Below are positions 21,637-30,407 of a stretch of 64,000 nt of DNA, one piece after another. A program made the translations under genes and the position numbers. The notes under the pieces were generated by a model, which was given only the letters and a program-made list of their open reading frames with translations, did no database searches and was not told where the DNA came from. Positions within the stretch are counted from its first letter, which is position 1, and every line of letters starts with the position of its first letter. Source of the stretch: Marinomonas transparens (GTDB taxonomy: Bacteria > Pseudomonadota > Gammaproteobacteria > Pseudomonadales > Marinomonadaceae); assembly GCF_016463975.1 (NCBI RefSeq), contig NZ_JAEMNX010000003.1:62001-126000 (forward strand), read 5' to 3'.

Positions 21637-22257
21637 TTAACCTTTGTATTGTCTTCCTAATAAGTAAACTTCACGGCTTCTTGCACGTGACGCGTCTGGT
21701 TTACGTGTTACAACGGAGCCAAACTGAGCTTTCATGGCTTTAAGATAGTCATCAAAACCTTCTCCTTGAAACACTTTTACCAAAAAATTTCCGCCCGGAC
21801 GTAGCACTTGAGCCGCCATATCCAGCGCCAACTCCACAAGATACATAGCTTGCGGCTGATCCACAGAAGCATTACCACTCATATTGGGGGCCATATCTGA
21901 AATTACAAGATCCGCTTTCTCATTCCCCATTTCACTTAATATTGCCTCATAAACTTCCTGCTCAGTAAAATCGCCCTGAACAAAAGTCACCCCGGGGAGC
22001 GGAGCCATTTCTAATATATCAGAAGCAACAATAGTCCCTTTATCACCTATCATTTTAGCCGCTACTTGAGACCACCCTCCAGGTGCAGCACCTAAGTCCA
22101 CCACACGCATGGCAGGCTTAAACAGTTTATCTTTATCATTCAGCTCCAGCAATTTATAACTTGCCCTAGAACGATAACCATCTTGCTGGGATTTTTTGAC
22201 ATACTGATCGTCAAAATGTTCCTTCATCCAAGAGTTACTACTTTTTGATCTTGCCAC
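21637..22257 (-). CDS. rlmE: 23S rRNA (uridine-2'-O) methyltransferase RlmE
   Basis: Methylates U2552 in the A-loop of 23S rRNA. The 206-residue Rossmann methyltransferase has [16 protein letters not shown] for SAM binding, [10 protein letters not shown], and the K-D-K-E catalytic set visible in RASYKLLEL, the SDMAP aspartate, and [10 protein letters not shown]. It lies directly upstream of ftsH in the same direction and is divergent from yhbY, the usual arrangement. Confidence 0.97.
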   Translation of the reverse strand: MARSKSSNSWMKEHFDDQYVKKSQQDGYRSRASYKLLELNDKDKLFKPAMRVVDLGAAPGGWSQVAAKMIGDKGTIVASDILEMAPLPGVTFVQGDFTEQEVYEAILSEMGNEKADLVISDMAPNMSGNASVDQPQAMYLVELALDMAAQVLRPGGNFLVKVFQGEGFDDYLKAMKAQFGSVVTRKPDASRARSREVYLLGRQYKG

Positions 22258-22356
22258 GTCTTCATCATACCTAAATCAGTCAATATTCCGCTATAATATC
22301 CCTTAACCTCTAAAGCCTCCAATAAAGAGGGTTAACTAAGATGAGAAAAATTTACT

Positions 22357-22659
22357 ATGAGCATTACAAACGCCCAAAAAAAGCAATACCGCCTAATTGG
22401 CCATGCACTTAACCCAGTGGTTATGATTGCAGGCAACGGCCTAACGGAAACGGTTTTGACAGAAGTCGACCGAGCACTAGAAGACCACGAGCTCATCAAA
22501 GTTCGCATCAGCATCACAGACCGTGAAGTACGCACCGCTCTTATTGCTGAAATTAGCAAAATAATGAAATGTGAAGTCGTACAAACCATAGGTAAAGTGG
22601 CACTTTTTTACCGTGCGGCATTAGAACCCAACCCAAAGCTCTCTAATTTATTACGTTAA
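22357..22659 (+). CDS. yhbY: CRM-domain RNA-binding protein YhbY
   Basis: A pre-50S-associated RNA-binding protein. The 100-residue protein is a single CRM domain: KKQYRLIGHALNPVVMIAGNGL with the GxxG-like loop, then the HELIKVRIS strand and VVQTIGKVALFYR. It is divergent from rlmE with about 100 bp between the starts, so both promoters share this region. Confidence 0.94.
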   Translation: MSITNAQKKQYRLIGHALNPVVMIAGNGLTETVLTEVDRALEDHELIKVRISITDREVRTALIAEISKIMKCEVVQTIGKVALFYRAALEPNPKLSNLLR

Positions 22660-22762
22660 AAGTACAACTAAGAGATAGTCTTTTTGATCAAAAAACAGAC
22701 TATCTCTAAACTCTTCAACAATGTGGCCGATACCCTTTGCATTATAATAAAGGAGCCGTCGT

Positions 22763-23605
22763 ATGCTGTTTATCGAGGCGTTAAGTAAAGCGAATAGCCA
22801 GCCAAAAACAAGGCCGCTTATTAACAAAAGAAAAAATCGCACTATTATTAGCAACAGAGACTCTGTCGCGCTAAGCTCTGCCGCCCATCAGGTGAAAGAA
22901 ATTCATTTAGATAGTCGAGAAAAAACACCACTTACCCCCTCAAACAGTATTTTCGCCAACCTTATTGAACATGTCATTAACTACTTAACTGGCGCAAAGC
23001 TAACACTCCACTCGCCAGAGGAACTCAATTTAGAACAAAATGATTGGCAGCTTTTTTTACAAGTACCACCAGTCAATACCGAGAATACTAAAAAACAAGG
23101 CAGCTACCTTGTCCCTGCAATCCATCGGCAGCCGCCAGCAAAACAGCTCATTTTTCATATCCCTGTTAAACCGGCATATGGTAAAACAATTGAAATGACG
23201 CTTCTGCTATCAGCTCACCACGGCTCACCAGAAATTCCGCAGCTGTTTCACCTGTTCCCAAAAGAAAATCAACTTCCGGCACTTAATACGCCCTATACCC
23301 CAGAATTTATTGACCAGCAAATCACTCATTATCATGTTTTGCTAGATCAAGATGGTGAGGCAGATCAGCTATCACCTCTCTACAGCTATGTGAATCAAAG
23401 CCGGATCATCGATGAACATGCCTCACAACCGCTACTATCGGGTTTAAGAATATGGCGCGCAAAAGGCAACATACTCAACCCTGTCGTCCTAGGTGACAAT
23501 CGAATCGGCATGCTCTTTTTTGGCCATTACCACCCCCTAGACAGCAGCAACATAAGCCTAGAAGAAAGGCAGCGACAATCTAACAAGCTGTACACCAAAG
23601 CCTGA
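22763..23605 (+). CDS. Hypothetical protein, 280 aa
   Basis: Not recognised. The ATG at 22763 is preceded by AAGGAG at good spacing. The protein has no signal peptide or membrane helix. Its first 60 residues are basic and Ser/Lys/Arg-rich, followed by a mixed alpha/beta region and a C-terminal part with QITHYHVLLDQDG and FFGHYHPL. No catalytic motif is visible. It lies alone between yhbY and a strong bidirectional terminator. Confidence 0.7.
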   Translation: MLFIEALSKANSQPKTRPLINKRKNRTIISNRDSVALSSAAHQVKEIHLDSREKTPLTPSNSIFANLIEHVINYLTGAKLTLHSPEELNLEQNDWQLFLQVPPVNTENTKKQGSYLVPAIHRQPPAKQLIFHIPVKPAYGKTIEMTLLLSAHHGSPEIPQLFHLFPKENQLPALNTPYTPEFIDQQITHYHVLLDQDGEADQLSPLYSYVNQSRIIDEHASQPLLSGLRIWRAKGNILNPVVLGDNRIGMLFFGHYHPLDSSNISLEERQRQSNKLYTKA

Positions 23606-23621
23606 AGCGCATTTAGACAAT

Positions 23622-23656
23622 AAAAAACCCTTTATGAAAAATCATAAAGGGTTTAT
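23622..23656. terminator. Bidirectional rho-independent terminator
   Basis: AAACCCTTTATGA and TCATAAAGGGTTT form a perfect 13-bp stem around AAAA, with A-rich sequence on the left and T-rich on the right. It separates the convergent 280-aa gene and erpA. Confidence 0.9.
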
Positions 23657-23678
23657 TGGTTTACCATTCAACAAACAG

Positions 23679-24026
23679 TTAGATACTGAAACTGGCACCA
23701 CAACCACAAGTCGATGTAGCATTCGGATTTTGCACCGTAAAACGCGAACCTTCGAGGTTTTCTTTGTAATCCACTTCAGAGCCAACCAAATACTGAAAGC
23801 TCAACGGATCAACGACCAAGGTAACACCATGGCGTTTTACTTCGGTATCATCTTCCTGATGCTCTTCGTCAAAAGTGAAACCATACTGAAAGCCAGAGCA
23901 GCCACCCCCTGTTACATAAACACGCAACATGAGTCGATCATTCTCTTCTTCCTCAATCAAAGTTTGCAGCTTCGCCGCAGCGGCTTCTGTAAACTCTATT
24001 GGATCTGCTGATTCAACCACACTCAT
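23679..24026 (-). CDS. erpA: Iron-sulfur cluster insertion protein ErpA
   Basis: A-type carrier that hands Fe-S clusters to apoproteins such as IspG/IspH. The 115-residue protein has the family's three cysteines, one in [13 protein letters not shown] and two in the C-terminal [11 protein letters not shown]. It is slightly longer at the N-terminus than IscA and closer to ErpA in the GFTFDEE segment. It is a single gene downstream of prfC. Confidence 0.93.
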   Translation of the reverse strand: MSVVESADPIEFTEAAAAKLQTLIEEEENDRLMLRVYVTGGGCSGFQYGFTFDEEHQEDDTEVKRHGVTLVVDPLSFQYLVGSEVDYKENLEGSRFTVQNPNATSTCGCGASFSI

Positions 24027-24096
24027 TTTGACACCACTAAAACTATTTTGAATAAATGAATTATCCGCTTAACCTAGTATTTCAGTCAAGTATTGA

Positions 24097-25683
24097 TCAA
24101 TGCTCACGAGTTGAGCGGAAACGAACCTGAGGCCACTTTTCTTCTGCCATCATCAAATTCACTCGTGTCGGCGCTAAATAAGTCAAATGACCACCACCAT
24201 CAATAGCAAGATTATCACTACACTTATTTTTAAACTCTTCAAACTTCTTAGCATCGTCACAATCTACCCAGCGAGCCGTATTCACATTAACAGGTTCATA
24301 AATACACTCAACCTTGTACTCATCTTTCAAACGATAAGCGACCACTTCATATTGCAACTGCCCAACCGCACCAACAATCAGCTCATTATTACGCTGAGGC
24401 ATAAATAATTGTGTAGAGCCTTCTTCGGATAACTGCTGTAAACCTTTCTGCAGCGCTTTCATTTTCATCGGGTCTTTCAAACGAACGCGACGAAAAAGCT
24501 CAGGAGCAAAATGAGGAATACCGGTAAACTTCAGCTCCTCACCTTCCGTAAAAGTGTCACCAATTTGGATCGTACCGTGGTTATGCAAACCAATAATATC
24601 ACCAGAAAACGCCTCTTCAACGCCTTCACGATCACCTGCCGTGAAAGACACAGCATCCGTCACCTTTATATCCTTCCCGATACGGCAATGACGCATCTTC
24701 ATGCCACGCCGGTAGGTACCAGAACACACGCGCATAAAAGCAATACGGTCACGATGCTTAGGATCCATATTGGCTTGTATTTTAAAAATGAAACCAGAAA
24801 ATTTATCTTCCTTCGCTTCCACATTGCGAGAATGAGTTTCTCGGCCAATCGGCGGCGGAGCCCACTCCACAAAACCATCCAGCATCTCACGGATACCGAA
24901 ATTAGACAGTGCCGTTCCAAAGAACACAGGCGATAGTTCACCCGCTAAATAAGCATCCAAATCAAATTCATGACTCGCACCACGCACCAACTCAACCTCA
25001 TCAAGATAGGCTTCCCAGTCATCGCCAAGCAGCTCTTTTGCCTCGTCAGACTGCAAGCCCTCAATGCGAATATCATCCGTCAAAGTATGACCACGACCAC
25101 GGGTAAAGACATGAATGGTATCCGTATAAAGGTTATAAACACCTTTAAAAAAGTGGCTCATGCCGATTGGCCAAGTAATAGGCGCACAGGCAATTTTAAG
25201 AACATCCTCCACCTCATCCAACAATTCAATAGGATCTCGAATGTCACGGTCCATCTTGTTGATGAAGGTCAAAATAGGCGTATCACGCAAGCGACAGACA
25301 TCCATTAACTTAATGGTTCGGTCTTCCACCCCTTTCGCGCCATCAATAACCATCAATACAGAGTCAACTGCGGTTAAAGTACGGTAAGTATCTTCCGAAA
25401 AATCCTCATGCCCAGGGGTATCAAGCAAATTAACCGTACGATCTTTATAGGGGAACTGCATCACAGAAGAGGTAATCGAGATACCACGCTGCTTCTCCAT
25501 CGTCATCCAATCCGAGGTTGCATGTTTATCACCCTTACGGCCTTTTACTGAGCCCGCTGTCTGAATAAGCTGGCCGAGCAACAAGAGCTTTTCGGTAATA
25601 GTGGTTTTACCAGCGTCAGGGTGAGAGATGATAGCAAAGGTCCTTCGCTTATTGATTTCATTGAGAAAATCTTGGTTTGCCAT
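24097..25683 (-). CDS. prfC: Peptide chain release factor 3
   Basis: A GTPase that recycles RF1/RF2 after termination. The 528-residue protein has [20 protein letters not shown] (G1), a [15 protein letters not shown]3 region and INKMDRD (G4). The 5' end of prfC is the known chromosomal attachment site of SXT/R391 ICEs, and the ICE here starts immediately upstream of this gene. In such elements the ICE supplies a replacement 5' end and promoter for prfC. The gene is intact, so release-factor function should be kept. Confidence 0.96.
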   Translation of the reverse strand: MANQDFLNEINKRRTFAIISHPDAGKTTITEKLLLLGQLIQTAGSVKGRKGDKHATSDWMTMEKQRGISITSSVMQFPYKDRTVNLLDTPGHEDFSEDTYRTLTAVDSVLMVIDGAKGVEDRTIKLMDVCRLRDTPILTFINKMDRDIRDPIELLDEVEDVLKIACAPITWPIGMSHFFKGVYNLYTDTIHVFTRGRGHTLTDDIRIEGLQSDEAKELLGDDWEAYLDEVELVRGASHEFDLDAYLAGELSPVFFGTALSNFGIREMLDGFVEWAPPPIGRETHSRNVEAKEDKFSGFIFKIQANMDPKHRDRIAFMRVCSGTYRRGMKMRHCRIGKDIKVTDAVSFTAGDREGVEEAFSGDIIGLHNHGTIQIGDTFTEGEELKFTGIPHFAPELFRRVRLKDPMKMKALQKGLQQLSEEGSTQLFMPQRNNELIVGAVGQLQYEVVAYRLKDEYKVECIYEPVNVNTARWVDCDDAKKFEEFKNKCSDNLAIDGGGHLTYLAPTRVNLMMAEEKWPQVRFRSTREH

Positions 25684-25939
25684 GTATAAATTCTTTTAGT
25701 TTGTACACGGATTTGTACACACTTTTGGAAGTACTCTCTTTTCAGTTCTTCGCTTGTCAAATCCGTCGTGTTAATCGTAATTGGCCGCTATTTTCGCTGA
25801 TCTTGACTTTATAAACAATCAATGGTTATCTAATCGGTTACCATTTACTCTCAGCGTGCGCCAATGCTCAGTTGTAGCTGTTTGCAATCGTTGCTTCTTC
25901 AGCTCATGAACAACTGTGGCTAAACCACAAATTCCTTCG
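25684..25939. other. ICE-chromosome junction region (attachment site side)
   Basis: Contains the probable ICE end, between setR and prfC. TTTGTACAC occurs twice within 20 bp at about 25698-25720. The promoter for prfC should lie here. The exact attachment core cannot be read without the other end of the element or an empty site, and it may lie inside the first prfC codons. Confidence 0.5.
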
Positions 25940-26587
25940 CTACCAGAAATCGATGATAGCTTGTCGTACTACACCGATGATGGTGCAGTTGCCGTTGATC
26001 GGTATTGCAGGGTATTGCGGGTTCAAAGGTTTTAGGTACTTCTGTTCACCATCAATAACTAACTGCTTAAAGGTTGCTTCTTTCGAATCATCCAAACGCG
26101 CAACAACCAATGAACCTGAAGAGTACGGTAACTCAGGATCAACAACGATCACTGCCCCCTCAGGTATGGATTTTTTTCCGCTTGGATTTTCCATACTGTC
26201 GCCTTTTACGCGAAGTGCGAAACAACCCTCATGTGCTTTCCCAGTGACTTCACGCCACTCCTCAGCATCTTCATGGGCAAATCCCTCCGCTATTTCAGTC
26301 CAATCACCGGCCTGAACCCAGTTAATGAGAGGAATTCTTCCCTTAATATCAGGCCCGACTTCTACATTACCGACCCCCAAGCCAATCTCGCCATCACCTG
26401 TGGCGAGCCAATGAGCATTCACGCGAAGCGCCTCCGCGATCTGCATGGTGTAACGAGACCTAGCCGATTTACCAGAGCAAATCTGGCTGATCGACTGCTG
26501 TTTGATACCAATGCGGCGAGCCAACTCAGACTGAGTCACCCCAGTAAGCTGCAAGGCATGGTTTAGTCGTTCGGATAAAGTTTTCAT
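25940..26587 (-). CDS. setR: SetR, CI/LexA-like repressor of the ICE
   Basis: Represses the element's regulatory promoters and is inactivated by RecA-stimulated self-cleavage. The 215-residue protein has an N-terminal helix-turn-helix (LTGVTQSELARRIGIKQQSISQICSG) and a C-terminal S24 peptidase domain. The Ala-Gly cleavage site is in WVQAGDW, the catalytic serine in GDSMENPSG, and the catalytic lysine in EATFKQL. Its position beside prfC and its divergence from a Cro-like gene match SXT. It couples ICE transfer to DNA damage. Confidence 0.93.
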   Translation of the reverse strand: MKTLSERLNHALQLTGVTQSELARRIGIKQQSISQICSGKSARSRYTMQIAEALRVNAHWLATGDGEIGLGVGNVEVGPDIKGRIPLINWVQAGDWTEIAEGFAHEDAEEWREVTGKAHEGCFALRVKGDSMENPSGKKSIPEGAVIVVDPELPYSSGSLVVARLDDSKEATFKQLVIDGEQKYLKPLNPQYPAIPINGNCTIIGVVRQAIIDFW

Positions 26588-26704
26588 AAGCCCGTATTCT
26601 ACAAATAAAACTGTAGCCTTTCAACAATTTTAACTGTTGACTAATCTACAGTTTAAACTGTAACATTCAATCTTGTAACAGTTATTATTGTAACAGGAGA
26701 CGGT
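26588..26704. promoter_or_regulatory. SetR/Cro operator region
   Basis: The 117 bp between divergent setR and the Cro-like gene contain repeated half-sites: ACTGTAG, AACTGTTGA, the palindrome CTACAGTTTAAACTGTA, and two copies of TTGTAACAG spaced 16 bp apart. SXT is known to carry several SetR operators in the corresponding interval. The number of operators here is inferred from the repeats. Confidence 0.72.
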
Positions 26705-26956
26705 ATGGAAGTGTTCAACACAACACAAAAACATCTCCGCCGTGCCATTGACTTGGTCGGCGGGCAATCAGCATTAGCACGAGCCATCAACTCAAAACAG
26801 CAAAACGTCTGGTTTTGGTTGAATAAATCAGGGCGTGTTCCCGCTGAATTCGTTTTACCCATCGAACAAGCTACGCAAGGACAGGTAACCCGATCTCAGT
26901 TAAGACCGGACATCTACCCCGAATGCCCAAGCGAGCTGAAAGCCAGTAACCAGTAG
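26705..26956 (+). CDS. croS: Cro-like/YdaS-type repressor
   Basis: The 83-residue protein resembles YdaS/Cro-type HTH proteins: AIDLVGGQSALARAINSKQQNVWFWLN forms the helix-turn-helix. In SXT a Cro-like protein (CroS) from the equivalent position is needed for induction of transfer, repressing setR after DNA damage. It is divergent from setR and starts 6 bp after GGAGAC. The symbol is by position and fold. Confidence 0.75.
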   Translation: MEVFNTTQKHLRRAIDLVGGQSALARAINSKQQNVWFWLNKSGRVPAEFVLPIEQATQGQVTRSQLRPDIYPECPSELKASNQ

Positions 26957-27011
26957 GATTAAGGGCAAGTAATGGTCAGCATTTTACGTAAACACAGAAG
27001 CGAGTACCTCC

Positions 27012-27881
27012 ATGCGTGATTATGGCAAGGTCTATACCCGCTTTTGGCTAAAGCAAAACGTTTTGTCCTGGAGTGACTCTGCGAAGTTGCTAGGACTGTA
27101 TTTGCTTACATGCCCACATTGTAATTTGCTTGGCTGCTTTCGACTGCCGATTGGTTACGTTGCTTCTGACTTGAACTGGGATGAGCAACAGGTTGCCAAG
27201 GCGTTAAGTGAGTTAGAACAAGATCAGTTCCTGATTCGTTGCGAGGAATCCGGTTGGACTTTGATTCGAAGCTTTCTGAAGCACAACCCAATCGAAAACC
27301 CAAACCAAGGTAAGGCAGCCTTTCGGTTGCTTAAAGATGTACCTGCCGACTTCGTTGGTATGGCATCGCTTTTGAAATCTCTTGCCGCTTTTCAAGCTCG
27401 GCTACCAGAAGAATTTTCATCATTGTTTATGCCTGATGGCAACCCGGTAAGGGACTCTCAACGGTCGGATGACTCTGAGAGAAGCAATAAACCAACAGTT
27501 AAAACTGTTGACCACATACAGTTTGAAGACTTCTGGGATGTACAAATACGCAAAGAAAAAAAAGCGAAAGCCAAAGAAGAATGGCTACGCATGGGCCTCA
27601 ATGAAGACCATGAACTCGCCTTGGAAGTGCTAACACGCTGGAAAGAGCAACGAGACAACCGATTGCAGTATCAAGATCGGACTAAGACCCCTATGCCACA
27701 TAACTGGCTTTTAAACCGGCAATGGGAAGACGAGTACGTTCGCATTGATGAAGTACAGCAATCATCGACGAGCCTAAAGGGCAGCAATCACCAATTGAAT
27801 ATTGAAGAAAGCAATCGTCGCATCGCTGAAAGCTGGGCCGGACCAGGTATTCGGGAGGTTCGTTCAAGTGCAGGAGGTTGA
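27012..27881 (+). CDS. ICE accessory protein, replication-initiator-like
   Basis: The 289-residue protein begins MRDYGKVYTRFWLKQNVLSW. Residues about 1-110 resemble winged-helix N-termini of phage/ICE replication proteins (DnaT- or O-like), with SDLNWDEQQVAKALSELEQDQFLIR. The middle is charged (KEKKAKAKEEW) and the tail includes MPHNWLLNRQW. No ATPase or nuclease motif is seen. It overlaps the next gene by 14 bp. In SXT conserved genes of unknown role occupy this interval, so a replication function is an inference. Confidence 0.72.
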   Translation: MRDYGKVYTRFWLKQNVLSWSDSAKLLGLYLLTCPHCNLLGCFRLPIGYVASDLNWDEQQVAKALSELEQDQFLIRCEESGWTLIRSFLKHNPIENPNQGKAAFRLLKDVPADFVGMASLLKSLAAFQARLPEEFSSLFMPDGNPVRDSQRSDDSERSNKPTVKTVDHIQFEDFWDVQIRKEKKAKAKEEWLRMGLNEDHELALEVLTRWKEQRDNRLQYQDRTKTPMPHNWLLNRQWEDEYVRIDEVQQSSTSLKGSNHQLNIEESNRRIAESWAGPGIREVRSSAGG

Positions 27882-28530
27882 TAAACGCGAGTTTGCTGAA
27901 GTTTGGGGAGCAGCTTGGGCCATGTATGGCAAAAGCGTATCACCGCAATTGCTATCCATCGCATTTGAAGCCCTTCGTGCTTATAGCATTGAAGAAGTGC
28001 GAATCGGTCTGACTCGGCATATTCAATCACCGGATACTGGGCAATTTTTTCCAAAGCCCGCTGACGTCATCAAGCATATCGATGGCAACTCGGGTTCAAG
28101 AGCCATGGTTGCTTGGAACAAAGTTGACAAGGCTGTTCGTCAGGTTGGCGCTTGGACATCCGTGATGTTTGACGATGCACTTATCCACCGCGTGATTTCA
28201 GACATGGGGGGATGGGTTGAACTCTGCAAAGTTGATGACAGGGAATACCCCTTTAAGCAAAAAGAGTTTTTAACACGCTACCAGGCTTACTTGCTGCGGG
28301 ACGAAGTGGGTGAATACCCAAGGCTATTACAGGGTATTGCAGACCATCAGAACCAGCAAAAAGGATTTGATATGCAAGCGCCTGTTGCCGTGGGTGACTG
28401 GTCAAAAGCGGCACAAGTTTACACGAGAGGCATCGCCAATTTTAGCGCAGTGCCTTTGAAAAGAATAAGCCCGAAAGCCATTCAGGCGCTTCTCGGAAAT
28501 CAATTAGAGGACAAAAATGAAAACGATTAA
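27868..28530 (+). CDS. ICE conserved protein (DUF6475-like)
   Basis: Encodes 220 residues from a GTG at 27868, which has GGGAGG 9 bp upstream. An ATG at 27802 in the same frame lacks a ribosome site and overlaps the previous gene more. The protein is helical, with a conserved WAMYGKSVSPQLLSIAFEAL and SPDTGQFFPKPADVIKHI, a pattern seen in phage replication-accessory proteins. It is followed by slt with a 14-bp overlap. Function unknown. Confidence 0.75.
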   Translation: MQEVDKREFAEVWGAAWAMYGKSVSPQLLSIAFEALRAYSIEEVRIGLTRHIQSPDTGQFFPKPADVIKHIDGNSGSRAMVAWNKVDKAVRQVGAWTSVMFDDALIHRVISDMGGWVELCKVDDREYPFKQKEFLTRYQAYLLRDEVGEYPRLLQGIADHQNQQKGFDMQAPVAVGDWSKAAQVYTRGIANFSAVPLKRISPKAIQALLGNQLEDKNEND

Positions 28531-29065
28531 AGCAAAAACCGTTGCCCTAGTGATAGCCATGTCCGCAAGCACTTCAGTCTATGCGTTTCCGGGCTATCAG
28601 TGGGAAAAAGCAGCACAAAGTGTTGGTATTGATCCAGTCATGCTCTACGCCGTTGCCTTGGCTGAGTCAGCCTCACATCGAGGTCTTAACATGACCAGTC
28701 CATGGCCATACGCAATTCGCAATGGTTCAAACGCAACCTACGCCAAATCTAAGACAGAAGCGGAGCAACTGTTAAACCAGGCACTTCAAGAGAGTGAAAA
28801 ATACCAGCTCGATATTGGCCTTATGCAAATCAATTTGCATTGGCATGGGCATCGAGTGAGCTCAGCAGCTGAACTGCTAGACCCCATCACCAACCTTACT
28901 GTCGGCTCCAGTATTTTGGCCGAAGCAATCAAGTCTTCACCAAACGATTTAGAGCTTGGCATAGGCCGCTATCACAGTTGGAACGAAGAGCGTGCACGCT
29001 GGTATGGGCAAAGAGTGCTTTCTATCTATCGCAATATTTTACATGAACTGGAGGTCCGTCAATGA
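28517..29065 (+). CDS. Lytic transglycosylase, SLT-like
   Basis: Cuts peptidoglycan locally, probably to let the mating apparatus pass. The 182-residue protein has a cleavable signal peptide (VALVIAMSASTSVYA). The transglycosylase core has catalytic glutamate in YAVALAESAS, then IGLMQINLHWHGH, and the later YHSWNEERARWY. It overlaps the preceding gene by 14 bp and setD by 4 bp. SXT has an equivalent gene next to setDC. Confidence 0.9.
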   Translation: MKTIKAKTVALVIAMSASTSVYAFPGYQWEKAAQSVGIDPVMLYAVALAESASHRGLNMTSPWPYAIRNGSNATYAKSKTEAEQLLNQALQESEKYQLDIGLMQINLHWHGHRVSSAAELLDPITNLTVGSSILAEAIKSSPNDLELGIGRYHSWNEERARWYGQRVLSIYRNILHELEVRQ

Positions 29066-29361
29066 CAACCAATCAACAAGACTTCTATCAATTAAATTTG
29101 GCGTACCTACACGCAGCACGTGAATTAGCGCGAATTGATCCGCAAGAGGCGGTCTTGCGCTTTGGACTTACACGCGACGTGGTGGATGCACTGATTAATG
29201 CCGGTGTTGACGACCTGCAACGAGTGGCGACCTCATCATTCATGCTGTTTCAACCAAGGGGTAACCAAAGCCAACTGATTGAGATGGTGAAGAGCAAAGG
29301 CACAGGTATCCCAAGAATCGCTTATTTATTATCAACCCTAAACAACAAGGGGGATGCATGA
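29062..29361 (+). CDS. setD: SetD, FlhD-like transcription activator subunit
   Basis: With SetC, activates the tra and integration/excision promoters. The 99-residue protein resembles FlhD: FYQLNLAYLHAARELARIDP at the start and AVLRFGLTRDVVDALINAG in the middle. It overlaps slt by 4 bp and setC by 4 bp, giving a compact slt-setD-setC block. Confidence 0.9.
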   Translation: MTTNQQDFYQLNLAYLHAARELARIDPQEAVLRFGLTRDVVDALINAGVDDLQRVATSSFMLFQPRGNQSQLIEMVKSKGTGIPRIAYLLSTLNNKGDA

Positions 29362-29891
29362 TTGATAACCTGTCCAAAAGTGAGCTGTTTACCCGAGCCT
29401 CGCTGCTTATTAAGTACGGATTTCGAACGACCATTATCGCGCTCGATACAGGTTTGCCAATCCACATTATCAGAAGGCTGCACAAAGAAGTGACTGGCAA
29501 GTCACCTTGTCCTGGTCAATTGCCAGAATCTGATGCCATCGTTAAAAGCAGAAGAGCCCTAGTTGAAGGCTCCCTGCTGATGGCGCTTTATGTCAATATT
29601 GGTGGTGATAATGTCTACAAGCAATTAAATATCGATGCTTTGATGAAGGCTTACGATGCGTACTTGGTTGCAAGAGAAGAGGCAGACCTTCCAGCTGAGA
29701 TCCCCTGGAAAAAACTGACCATCAATGAAGGTTGGGTTCTAGCTCGTGATTTAAGATCACAGCTTGCATCCTTACACCGGTGTCGATGCGGTAGTCTGTA
29801 TTTGACGGTATCTCAACAGCGCATTCAGCTTAAATGTCCTGTGTGCGAGATTATGGCCGAGCAAACCACTAGAGCACTTTTTGAGAACTAA
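29358..29891 (+). CDS. setC: SetC, FlhC-like transcription activator subunit
   Basis: Partner of SetD in the master activator of conjugation. The 177-residue protein is FlhC-like, with zinc-binding cysteines HRCRCGSLYL and LKCPVCEIM near the C-terminus. SetCD is under SetR control in SXT. The ATG overlaps setD's stop. Confidence 0.92.
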   Translation: MIDNLSKSELFTRASLLIKYGFRTTIIALDTGLPIHIIRRLHKEVTGKSPCPGQLPESDAIVKSRRALVEGSLLMALYVNIGGDNVYKQLNIDALMKAYDAYLVAREEADLPAEIPWKKLTINEGWVLARDLRSQLASLHRCRCGSLYLTVSQQRIQLKCPVCEIMAEQTTRALFEN

Positions 29892-29945
29892 CATGCTGAT
29901 ACATGATTTGATTGTGCACCGCCCGTGCACTTTGAGAGTACTAAG

Positions 29946-30377
29946 ATGACAAACTTACTTAAATCTTTACCAGCACGCTGCTGGGTTATATCACTGGGGC
30001 TTTTTCTGGCGACTTTGGCTGCGGCTCATTTTTTTCCATCAGAAATATTAACGGCATCTGCCAAGTTAGCGGCTCTGCCATTTCTGTTCTGCACCGTCGT
30101 TTTTTTCAGCTACTTGGGATTCAAAGCGACCTGCAACCCCATCGGCCTTATAGCCATCACCACTATGTTTTTAGCAATCGCATATTGGCAAGTGAGTTGG
30201 ACAATTTTCTGTGTCGGCTTAGCTTTCTTAGGCTTAAGCGGTCTAATCCGTTTGTTTCAAAGGCAACTGAAAGATACCGGTCGAGAACTAAGCCTGAGCG
30301 AAAAAAAATATTGGTACTGGGTAAACGAATTTGCAGATGGTCGCTCATCTATTCTCCCCAAAAAACCAAAAAAGTAG
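29946..30377 (+). CDS. eex: Entry-exclusion-like membrane protein Eex
   Basis: Probably the inner-membrane entry exclusion protein that blocks transfer from donors of the same exclusion group by recognising TraG. The ATG at 29946 gives 143 residues, the length reported for Eex of SXT and R391; a GTG/ATG further upstream would add 7. Three hydrophobic stretches lie in residues about 12-100, followed by a basic C-terminus rich in Lys/Arg (ILPKKPKK). It lies convergent to traG, as in SXT. Assignment rests on position, size and topology. Confidence 0.72.
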   Translation: MTNLLKSLPARCWVISLGLFLATLAAAHFFPSEILTASAKLAALPFLFCTVVFFSYLGFKATCNPIGLIAITTMFLAIAYWQVSWTIFCVGLAFLGLSGLIRLFQRQLKDTGRELSLSEKKYWYWVNEFADGRSSILPKKPKK

Positions 30378-30399
30378 CCAGCCTATCACGCTGGCTACC
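30374..30399. terminator. Hairpin between eex and traG
   Basis: GTAGCCAGC pairs with GCTGGCTAC around TATCAC. It overlaps the eex stop codon and lies just beyond traG's stop, so it may end both convergent transcripts. Confidence 0.7.
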
Positions 30400-30407
30400 T
30401 TCTATTT

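Noticed and set aside
25770..25939. A leftward open stretch of about 46 codons past setR (LATVVHELKKQRLQ)
   Set aside because: No start codon with a ribosome site, and it overlaps setR's end; it is probably non-coding junction sequence.
26705..26956. Toxin-antitoxin reading of the YdaS-like protein
   Set aside because: Only one gene with an HTH is present, and its position opposite setR fits Cro of SXT.
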